Shown: one piece after another, positions 1 to 5,488 of the stretch
Position numbering within the stretch: the stretch's first letter is position 1
How the letters are laid out: each line of letters opens with the position of its first letter
Assembly: GCA_946496415.1 (NCBI GenBank)
Contig: CAMMGP010000019.1
Location: 1-11,789, forward strand
Origin: an uncultured Clostridia bacterium
GTDB taxonomy: Bacteria > Bacillota > Clostridia > Christensenellales > Aristaeellaceae
Direction of reading: 5' to 3'
Length of the DNA stretch: 11,789 nucleotides
Notes under the pieces: model-generated
Told to the model about the DNA's origin: nothing
Database searches by the model: none
Seen by the model: the letters and a program-made list of their open reading frames with translations, nothing else
Program-made: the position numbers and the translations under genes

Positions 1-12
1 TTTTCTGCCCAT
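1..12 (-). CDS. Start of an unidentified gene cut by the window edge
   Basis: An ATG on the minus strand at position 12 opens a frame whose first four codons read M-G-R-K before the window ends. It is preceded by a near-perfect ribosome binding site, GGAGGT with a 5-base spacer, lying in the 29-bp gap after the rnhA stop. The spacing suggests it is the third gene of the lipoprotein-rnhA operon. Nothing can be said about its product. Confidence 0.55.
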
Positions 13-41
13 GCGGCACCTCCGAGCGCCGTCGCGTTCCC

Positions 42-494
42 CTACCGTTTTTCCACGCCTGCGTGCTGTTTGATTTCGCCGCGCGCCAACTCGTCGCAGC
101 GGTTGTTCCCCGGATTGTCGGCATGGCCGCGCACTTTGACCCATTCCACGGCGTGCGTGGACGTGAGCGCCAGCAACTCCTGCCAGAGGTCCTGATTCTC
201 AACGGGCTTTTTGGCGGCGGTGAGCCAGTTACGCTTCTGCCAGTTTTGCAGCCACTTTTTTTCAAAGGCGTTGACAAGATATGTGCTGTCCGAATACAGA
301 CGCACGGCGCACGGCTCCTTGAGCGCGCGCAGGCCGCGAATGGCCGCCATCAGTTCCATGCGGTTGTTGGTGGTATGCGCCTCGTAGCCGGAAAGTTCGG
401 CGCGCTTGTCCCGATAGATGAGGATCGCCGCCCAGCCGCCGGGGCCGGGATTGCCGGAGCAGGCGCCGTCCGTATAGATTTCTACTTGTTTCAA
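42..494 (-). CDS. rnhA: Ribonuclease HI
   Basis: This 150-residue protein is a full-length bacterial-type RNase HI, which cuts the RNA strand of RNA:DNA hybrids in the cytoplasm (R-loops, Okazaki primers). The family signature TDGACSGNPGPGGWA lies near the N-terminus. The DEDD catalytic carboxylates are visible as D9, E47 (in NNRMEL), D69 (YSDS) and D134, and H124 sits in the flexible loop GHADNPGNNRCDELA. The W81-W90 segment (KKWLQNWQKRNW) matches the basic substrate-handling protrusion of E. coli-type enzymes. The frame is open further upstream, but the conserved fold begins at KQVEIYTDG. I chose the TTG at 494 because it has GGAGG seven bases upstream. This TTG overlaps the TGA of the preceding lipoprotein gene (TTGA), so translation is probably coupled. 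Family assignment is secure. Confidence 0.95.
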   Translation of the reverse strand: MKQVEIYTDGACSGNPGPGGWAAILIYRDKRAELSGYEAHTTNNRMELMAAIRGLRALKEPCAVRLYSDSTYLVNAFEKKWLQNWQKRNWLTAAKKPVENQDLWQELLALTSTHAVEWVKVRGHADNPGNNRCDELARGEIKQHAGVEKR

Positions 495-1438
495 TTCCTG
501 CCCTCCGCCTGCGCGAAAGCCTCTGCTACGGCTTGCGCGTTTTCCATCTGCGCCGCAAAGTACCCCTCCGCGCCCATGTCCGCGCGCCGCGTGGAGAGCA
601 CGTCGATGCGCGATACGATATAGCCCGCTTCCTCCAGCGCGTCTGTCAGCGACGCGGGGGCCTGCTTTTCGACCAAAACAACGTTTGCATCCATCGCCGC
701 GAGTTGCGCGAGGCACGCTTCTGTATCGCCTTCGTAGAGCGGTTCGCCGCTTTCGCGGTCGTATTGGCCCGCGATCTCTAAGCCCAGTTCTTCCGCCGTA
801 TAGACCAGCGCCTCGTTCATCAAAATAACGCGGCCGCCCTGCGCATTTTCCGCAGCGGCGTGCATCTGCCCGGCGAGTTCGTCAAGGCGCGCGGCTGCCG
901 CTTCCAGATTGTCGCCCACCTGATCGGCGTACTGGGGAAACAGTTCCATCAGGGCGACAGCGACGCCCTCAACGATATACCGAGCGCCGTCTATACACAT
1001 GTAAAGGTGCGGATTGGGGCCGTCCAGGTGGCTGCTTTCCTCGTCGTCAGACGCTTCGTCCGCCTGATTCTGATTATAAAGTTCCGTGTTGTAAAGCGTC
1101 AGCGCCACGGCGGGCCCGCTCGAGCCCAGCGATTGCAGCGTGCTCTCAAAAGATTCAAGTCCGCGTCCGCCGGCGACGACGAGGTCTGCGCCGCTCAAAA
1201 GGTATAGATCCCAATCCGAAAGCGCGTAATCGCGCAGACAACCGTCCTGCGGCTGCACAAGGCAGGAAAGGCGCAGCGCATCGATATCCTCCGTCAAAAG
1301 CGCCGTCAGCGCGTAAAAGGGATAAAATGTGGCATAGATCTGCGCTTCCTCCGGCGCTTTTTCGACCAGCGGCGCGCAAGCGGTCAACGTCGTCGCCAAA
1401 GCCGCCAGCAACAGCAAAAAAAGGCCAAATCTGCGCAT
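491..1438 (-). CDS. ZnuA/TroA-family metal-binding lipoprotein, divergent
   Basis: This 315-residue protein resembles the solute-binding component of Zn/Mn ABC importers (cluster A-1, ZnuA/TroA/PsaA). A signal peptide ends in the lipobox LTAC with C21 as the lipid-modified residue, so it should be tethered outside the cytoplasmic membrane. Family landmarks are the early strand IYATFYPFYALT, GADLVVAGG (residues 83-91), an acidic linker (about 127-139) before NPHLY (H144), MNEALVY (E209) and RID (D279). By motif alignment to PsaA-type proteins, H144, E209 and D279 would be metal ligands. The usual first ligand in the PHxYEP motif is replaced by LRDYAL (R69). No permease or ATPase gene lies beside it; rnhA follows. 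The ATG at 1438 has GGGGAGGA just upstream and directly precedes the signal peptide. The family is fairly clear, but metal and function are not: it could bind Zn or Mn weakly, or have another role. Confidence 0.8.
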   Translation of the reverse strand: MRRFGLFLLLLAALATTLTACAPLVEKAPEEAQIYATFYPFYALTALLTEDIDALRLSCLVQPQDGCLRDYALSDWDLYLLSGADLVVAGGRGLESFESTLQSLGSSGPAVALTLYNTELYNQNQADEASDDEESSHLDGPNPHLYMCIDGARYIVEGVAVALMELFPQYADQVGDNLEAAAARLDELAGQMHAAAENAQGGRVILMNEALVYTAEELGLEIAGQYDRESGEPLYEGDTEACLAQLAAMDANVVLVEKQAPASLTDALEEAGYIVSRIDVLSTRRADMGAEGYFAAQMENAQAVAEAFAQAEGRN

Positions 1439-1484
1439 CGCGTCCTCCCCGTTTTCATGTTGCCCGTGCGGGCGGTCTTCGGCC

Positions 1485-1513
1485 ATTATAGCACAACGGC
1501 GCGCCCTTCGCAA
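1485..1513 (-). promoter_or_regulatory. Sigma-A-type promoter for the lipoprotein-rnhA operon
   Basis: Read on the minus strand, TTGCGA (1513-1508) and a perfect TATAAT (1490-1485) are separated by 17 bases. The predicted start is about 40 bases upstream of the lipoprotein ATG. A dyad of GGCGCGC and GCGCGCC (1498-1504 and 1514-1520) straddles the -35 box and could be an operator, or only GC-rich chance. Confidence 0.7.
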
Positions 1514-1526
1514 GCGCGCCGCAGGA

Positions 1527-1560
1527 GCAAAAGCGTCCGCCTCATTCCCAGAGGCGGACG
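1527..1560 (-). terminator. Intrinsic terminator of the radA-spoIID unit
   Basis: A perfect 10-bp stem (1534-1543 with 1551-1560, arm CGTCCGCCTC) and 7-base loop overlap the last codons and TGA stop of the spoIID-like gene. On the minus strand the hairpin is followed by CTTTTGC, a weak T-tract. It separates this unit from the next promoter. Confidence 0.65.
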
Positions 1561-2510
1561 ATCTCAACATCCTGGAAATAGTGGCGTACGATCTCCTCCG
1601 CCGTTGCGCCTTCCTCGGCCATGCCGTAAGCGCCCCACTGCGAAAGTCCGACGCCGTGGCCAAAGCCGCGGCCCTCCATGACCACCTTGCCATCTTTGAC
1701 GGCGACGCTGTCGAGCAATGTGCTCTTCATGGCGTTCGCCCCCAGTTGCAGCCGCAGGGAGGGCGCGCTGACCGCTTCACCGTTGACGATAAGCGTCTTG
1801 GCGCGACCGGAATCCCCCTTCTCGCCGATCTCCACGGTTTCGGGAAGGCCGGTCGACAATCCCGCGTCGGCGCAGGCTTTCTGGAACGCCTCGGCGTCAA
1901 AGGAGGCTTTCCAATGCTGGACATCCTCCGGCGCATCTTCTGAATCCGGCGAGTCCGTCACCGCCAGATAGGGCGGATCCTCTTCCTTGTATTCCAGCGC
2001 CACGCTAGGCAGTTCCGTCCTGCCGCCGGCATGGGCGTGGAACCACGCCTGGGGCAGCTCGCCTTCGTAACTCATCACCAGGCCGCGCGTTTCCTCTACG
2101 GCGGCGCGCACGTTGTCGTTGATGTCCTCTGCGCTGTACGCCTGCGCTTCGCTGACGTCGGTGGAAATATCGGCGCCTCCGTATTGTGAATCTTTCGTCT
2201 CAACGAATTTGAGCACGAACGTGCGGGCAAGGATCGCCTGCGCCTTGAGCGCCTCTTCCGGCCAATCGTTCTTCATTTCCCCGGCCAACACGCCCATGAC
2301 ATACGTTTCCATGTCCATCTCGGCAATGGAATCGTCTTCCACATCGTAGACTTTGAGGATGGGCACGCCGCTATCGTCCGTGCGCAGATCTTCAGGGACG
2401 CGCGGTTTGACGCTTTCTGTCGTCCCGGGCGCGTCTTCGCCGGCGCGTATACAGCCGGTCAGCAGCGCTGCGAGCAGCAGGATCACAAGCAAAAAATACC
2501 GTTTGCGCAT
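1542..2510 (-). CDS. spoIID: SpoIID/LytB-domain peptidoglycan lytic transglycosylase, lipoprotein
   Basis: This 322-residue protein belongs to the SpoIID/LytB family. SpoIID cleaves glycan strands, and during engulfment works with the SpoIIP amidase and SpoIIM to thin the septal peptidoglycan. The SpoIID core is visible as YVMGVLAGEM with the putative catalytic glutamate E78, then WPEEALKAQAILARTF, FHAHAGGRTE, and the C-terminal signature GHGVGLSQWGAYGMA (284-298). The N-terminus is a signal peptide with lipobox LTGC (C20), whereas B. subtilis SpoIID has a transmembrane anchor. The start is the ATG at 2510 with GGAGGT seven bases upstream. A TTG 30 bases earlier is open but would put the ribosome binding site inside the gene. 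It lies 51 bp after radA on the same strand, with candidate sporulation promoter repeats in the gap. It could be a SpoIID paralogue rather than the engulfment enzyme itself. Confidence 0.85.
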   Translation of the reverse strand: MRKRYFLLVILLLAALLTGCIRAGEDAPGTTESVKPRVPEDLRTDDSGVPILKVYDVEDDSIAEMDMETYVMGVLAGEMKNDWPEEALKAQAILARTFVLKFVETKDSQYGGADISTDVSEAQAYSAEDINDNVRAAVEETRGLVMSYEGELPQAWFHAHAGGRTELPSVALEYKEEDPPYLAVTDSPDSEDAPEDVQHWKASFDAEAFQKACADAGLSTGLPETVEIGEKGDSGRAKTLIVNGEAVSAPSLRLQLGANAMKSTLLDSVAVKDGKVVMEGRGFGHGVGLSQWGAYGMAEEGATAEEIVRHYFQDVEIVRLWE

Positions 2511-2528
2511 AGTATCGACCTCCGCGGT

Positions 2529-2551
2529 CAGTATGCGCAAACAGTATGCGC
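2529..2551 (-). promoter_or_regulatory. Tandem CATACTG repeats upstream of spoIID, possible sporulation promoter
   Basis: On the minus strand GCGCATACTG occurs twice (2551-2542 and 2538-2529), 13 bases apart, just upstream of the spoIID ribosome binding site. CATACTGT differs at one position from the sigma-E -10 consensus CATACANT. A GCATAAA lies further upstream but its spacing to either copy is imperfect, so the -35 part is weak. Known spoIID genes are sigma-E dependent, which makes the match meaningful but not decisive. Confidence 0.35.
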
Positions 2552-2561
2552 TTTATGCCGC

Positions 2562-3947
2562 CTAACCGCGGTCGAAAAGTTCCAGCGCGGCGATGGCGTC
2601 GAGCACCGTGTCGGCGGGATACACATGCATACCTTCCGGCACGCGCATGCCGCGCAGGTTGCCCTTGGGCAAAACGACATTGCGAAAACCGAGACGCAAG
2701 CACTCGTTGAGCCTTCGCTCGGCCTGCGGCACGGCGCGCACCTCGCCGGCAAGGCCGACCTCCCCCATCACCGCGAAGGTGCCGCCGATGGGTTTGGCGC
2801 GCAGCGAGGACGTCACCGCGGCGCAGAGCGCAAGATCCGCCGCCGGCTCCGTGAGCGTCATGCCGCCGGCGATGTTGATGTAGACGTCCTGATCAAAAAG
2901 GCGCAGTCCGGCGCGCTTTTCCAGCACCGCCAGGAGAAGCGAGAGACGCCCCTGATCGACGCCGCTGGCCATGCGGCGCGGCGTTCCGAACGGCGCGCGG
3001 GCCACGAGCGCCTGCACATCCGTCAGCAACGGTCGCGTGCCTTCAAGCGCGCACATGACCACCGAGCCGCTGGCGTCGTGCGCCCGCTCGGAAAGCAGCG
3101 CCTCGCTGGCGTTGGTCACCTCGCGCATGCCTTCGCCGGTCATCTCGAACATGCCCAGTTCGTTGACGGAGCCGAAGCGGTTTTTCACCGCGCGCAGGAG
3201 CCGATAGTGATTCTGGCGGTCGCCTTCAAAATAGAGCACGGCGTCCACCATGTGCTCAAGCACGCGGGGGCCGGCAAGCGAGCCCTCCTTGGTGACATGG
3301 CCGACGAGAAAGACGCTGCAGCCCGTGGCCTTGGCCATGCGGATGATCTGCGAGGCGCTCTCGCGCACCTGCGACACACTGCCGGGCGCGGAGGCGATCT
3401 CCGGCAGATACATGGTCTGTATGGAATCCACCACCATCACGCGGGGAGCGATCTCCTCCATGCGCCGCTCGACCGTGGTCATATCGTTTTCTGAGAGCAC
3501 ATACATGCCCGTTCCCGAAGCGCCCAGGCGATTGGCGCGCATCTTGATCTGCCGCGCCGACTCTTCGCCGGAGACATAGAGCACCGTCTCGCCGGCGCGC
3601 GCCATGTTGGCGCACACCTGCGTGAGCAACGTGGACTTGCCCACGCCGGGGTCGCCGCCAACGAGCACCACGGAGCCGTCCACCACGCCGCCGCCAAGCA
3701 CGCGATCCAGTTCGGCGATGCCGCAAAGGCGGCGCTGCGCGGCGTCATCGGGGATCTCATCGATGCGCAGCGCCTCAGCACCCGCGCCGGGCGCGCGCTT
3801 GAGTTTTTTCTCCGGCCCCTTTGCCTCCGGCTGGCGAATCTCTTCCTGCATGGTGTTCCAGCTGCCGCATTCCGGGCAACGCCCCAACCACCGGCCCGTT
3901 TCATAGCCGCATTCCGAGCAGACATATGTCATTTTGCCTTTTGCCAC
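2562..3947 (-). CDS. radA: DNA repair protein RadA (Sms)
   Basis: This 461-residue protein is a full-length RadA, the hexameric RecA-like ATPase/helicase that extends and processes recombination intermediates. A four-cysteine zinc finger (C10, C13, C24, C27) opens the protein. The RecA-like domain follows, with Walker A GGDPGVGKST (97-106), Walker B-like VMVVDSIQT (170-178) and the diagnostic RadA motif KNRFG (255-259). The C-terminal Lon-protease-like domain contains VYINIAGGMTLTEPAADLA. The start is a GTG at 3947 with GGAGGA seven bases upstream; the next in-frame ATG is codon 6 and leaves a worse spacing. The stop is TAG. It has its own promoter, divergent from the phosphoesterase gene, and spoIID follows 51 bp downstream, so at least some transcripts probably cover both. 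Confidence 0.97.
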   Translation of the reverse strand: MAKGKMTYVCSECGYETGRWLGRCPECGSWNTMQEEIRQPEAKGPEKKLKRAPGAGAEALRIDEIPDDAAQRRLCGIAELDRVLGGGVVDGSVVLVGGDPGVGKSTLLTQVCANMARAGETVLYVSGEESARQIKMRANRLGASGTGMYVLSENDMTTVERRMEEIAPRVMVVDSIQTMYLPEIASAPGSVSQVRESASQIIRMAKATGCSVFLVGHVTKEGSLAGPRVLEHMVDAVLYFEGDRQNHYRLLRAVKNRFGSVNELGMFEMTGEGMREVTNASEALLSERAHDASGSVVMCALEGTRPLLTDVQALVARAPFGTPRRMASGVDQGRLSLLLAVLEKRAGLRLFDQDVYINIAGGMTLTEPAADLALCAAVTSSLRAKPIGGTFAVMGEVGLAGEVRAVPQAERRLNECLRLGFRNVVLPKGNLRGMRVPEGMHVYPADTVLDAIAALELFDRG

Positions 3948-3955
3948 AAAATTGT

Positions 3956-3969
3956 CCTCCGTATGTTCG
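3956..3969 (-). promoter_or_regulatory. Possible degenerate LexA-like half site before radA
   Basis: On the minus strand CGAACATACGGAGG matches 11 of 14 positions of the Gram-positive SOS box CGAAC-RNRY-GTTYG. The left half is perfect and the right half is taken by the ribosome binding site. It would lie at about +2 to +15 of the radA transcript, a workable repressor position. The missing right half makes this weak. Confidence 0.2.
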
Positions 3970-3977
3970 CTTGTTGT

Positions 3978-4007
3978 ATTATATCACAACATGGCGCGAC
4001 TTGCCAG
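3978..4007 (-). promoter_or_regulatory. radA promoter, extended -10
   Basis: On the minus strand TGATATAAT gives a perfect -10 (3983-3978) with the extended TGn element. CTGGCA (4007-4002) stands 18 bases upstream as a modest -35. Six-base arms TGTTGT and ACAACA (3986-3991 and 3972-3977) flank the -10 symmetrically and form an operator-like dyad. The -35 overlaps that of the divergent promoter. Confidence 0.7.
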
Positions 4008-4029
4008 AAAAACTCTTTTGCTTTATAAT
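4001..4029 (+). promoter_or_regulatory. Sigma-A-type promoter of the phosphoesterase gene
   Basis: TTGCCA (4001-4006), a 17-base spacer and a perfect TATAAT (4024-4029) form a strong vegetative promoter. The predicted leader is about 25 bases and carries AAAGGAG (4044-4050), ten bases before the ATG at 4061. Confidence 0.8.
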
Positions 4030-4060
4030 ATAAGCATTCCCCCAAAGGAGTTTTGTTTGC

Positions 4061-5395
4061 ATGCGCGACGACGAAAAGCGGCCGGAGGTGCCGGACATCG
4101 GCTCCCGCGCGGACGACGAACTTTCCCAATACGGCGACGAGCAGGATATGCCCGTGCGCCGCAGGCGTTCCGCAAAGGCCACGGGCAAAAAGAACAAACC
4201 GCAAAAGAAGACCGCCGCGAAAAAGAACAAAAAGGCGCGCAAAAAGCGGTGCTCGTTTTTTGAGTGGCTGTTTTCCGGTACGACCAGGCGCTCAGGCCGG
4301 CGTTTCGACTCTCTGCGCTTGTTCGGCCGGGACGTGCGCCTCTCTTTCTGGCCGGTATTTCTCGTGGTCATCGTGCTTCTGCTGGCCATCGTGGTTCTTT
4401 TGCAGGGCAACAGCATTTCCGTGGATGAGCAGCAAGTGACCATGGTCGGTCTGCCGGAGGATCTGGAAGGCTACCGCATACTGCTGCTTTCCGACCTCAA
4501 TGGCCGGCGTTTCGGCGATGAACAGGCCACGATACTGCGCGAGATCGGCACGCTGGATTACGACGCGGTGTTCATTGCCGGCGACATGGTGGGCTCTGGC
4601 GGCGATCCTCAGCCGTTCTACGAACTGTTGGAAGGCCTGCCCTCCAGCAAGCCCGTCTACTTTATCGCCGGCGATTCCGATCCGCAGCCCGTTCTGGACG
4701 TCACCCGGGACATCACCGGCACCGTGGAGCAGATGGTGCTCGCCGACTGGATCCTCGGCGCCATCGAGCGCGGCGCCACGTATGTGGACGCGCCCGTGGA
4801 GTTGAACGTTGGCGATAGCAGCATCTGGATCTCCCCGGCGGATATGCTCAACCTGGACGCGGGCGAGTTGGCGAATACCTGCGAGGAACAGATGCTGCAG
4901 GAGCAGGAAGGCACGGTGCTCGGCCTGCAAAGCGACCACGATACGCTGCCGTCCACCACCTACCGTTACGAGCGCGCGCAAAGGCTTTTGAACGCCGTCA
5001 ACAGCATGACCGCCGCGGATGTGCATATCTCGCTGGCGCACGAGCCGCCGTCTGACGATTTCCTTTACGCCTCCTCCACCCACAATTCCTCTGAGGAAAA
5101 ATACCTCACCCAGCCTTCGCTGGTGCTGGCGGGGCATTACTGCGGCGGCGTTTGGCGATTGCCCCTGGTGGGAGCGTTCTATATCCCCTCTTCCACCGCC
5201 GAGCGCCACGGCTGGTTCCCGGCGCAGGAGGATGTGCAGGGCCTCTCTACCGCCGGAGGGACGCAGTTGTATATCACTGCCGGGCTCTCCACCACGGACA
5301 GCGCGCCCCTGATGTTCTTCCGCTTCCTCAACCGTCCGCAGATCTCCATCATTGAACTGACGGCAACCTTGCCGCAGAGCATGCTGGAACAATAG
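4061..5395 (+). CDS. Membrane-anchored calcineurin-like metallophosphoesterase with degenerate motifs
   Basis: This 444-residue protein has an acidic then Lys/Arg-rich cytoplasmic tail (residues 1-93, runs such as KKNKKARKKR), one transmembrane helix (about 95-115) and an extracytoplasmic domain of the calcineurin-like (YkuE/YaeI-type) phosphoesterase fold. The order of motifs is preserved, but several metal ligands differ from consensus: DxH is SDLN (D145, N147), GD is intact (D175), GNHD is GDSD (205-207), LxHxP is LAHEP (H327), and GHTHGG is GHYCGG (H359, C361) followed by the usual WRLP. Hydrolytic activity is therefore uncertain; it may use altered metal coordination or have become a binding protein. 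Related enzymes act on phospholipid-linked pyrophosphates or phosphodiesters, but no substrate can be inferred here. The gene has its own promoter and terminator and stands alone, divergent from radA. Start: ATG after AAAGGAG. Confidence 0.8.
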   Translation: MRDDEKRPEVPDIGSRADDELSQYGDEQDMPVRRRRSAKATGKKNKPQKKTAAKKNKKARKKRCSFFEWLFSGTTRRSGRRFDSLRLFGRDVRLSFWPVFLVVIVLLLAIVVLLQGNSISVDEQQVTMVGLPEDLEGYRILLLSDLNGRRFGDEQATILREIGTLDYDAVFIAGDMVGSGGDPQPFYELLEGLPSSKPVYFIAGDSDPQPVLDVTRDITGTVEQMVLADWILGAIERGATYVDAPVELNVGDSSIWISPADMLNLDAGELANTCEEQMLQEQEGTVLGLQSDHDTLPSTTYRYERAQRLLNAVNSMTAADVHISLAHEPPSDDFLYASSTHNSSEEKYLTQPSLVLAGHYCGGVWRLPLVGAFYIPSSTAERHGWFPAQEDVQGLSTAGGTQLYITAGLSTTDSAPLMFFRFLNRPQISIIELTATLPQSMLEQ

Positions 5396-5406
5396 ACGTT
5401 CTTTCC

Positions 5407-5439
5407 TGTGACCGTCTCGCAAGGCGGTCACATTTTTTT
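5407..5439 (+). terminator. Strong intrinsic terminator after the phosphoesterase gene
   Basis: Arms TGTGACCG (5407-5414) and CGGTCACA (5425-5432) pair perfectly and can extend inward by three pairs, one of them G-U, to a CGCA loop. Seven T residues follow (5433-5439). The hairpin starts 11 bases after the stop codon. Confidence 0.92.
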
Positions 5440-5458
5440 GCCTGCGCGCGCCATACTA
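5430..5458 (+). promoter_or_regulatory. Sigma-G/F-type forespore promoter for the ger operon
   Basis: CATACTA (5452-5458) is a perfect match to the -10 consensus of forespore sigma-G/F promoters. A partial -35 (ACATT, 5430-5434, against GHATR) lies 17 bases upstream, inside the right arm and T-tract of the preceding terminator. The transcript would start about 25 bases before the gerA ATG. Germinant-receptor operons are typically sigma-G dependent, and no sigma-A-like promoter is seen in the gap. Confidence 0.6.
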
Positions 5459-5488
5459 AAGCCAAATGTGGATCGGAGGTTGGTGCGC

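Noticed and set aside
4292..5431. Open frame of almost 380 codons opposite the phosphoesterase gene
   Set aside because: It lies opposite a gene with promoter, ribosome site and terminator, starts within that terminator region and shows no family motifs.
5408..5488. Longer gerA beginning at the GTG at 5408
   Set aside because: The added 27 codons would lie in the terminator hairpin and the candidate promoter, and the ATG at 5489 has an ideal ribosome binding site.
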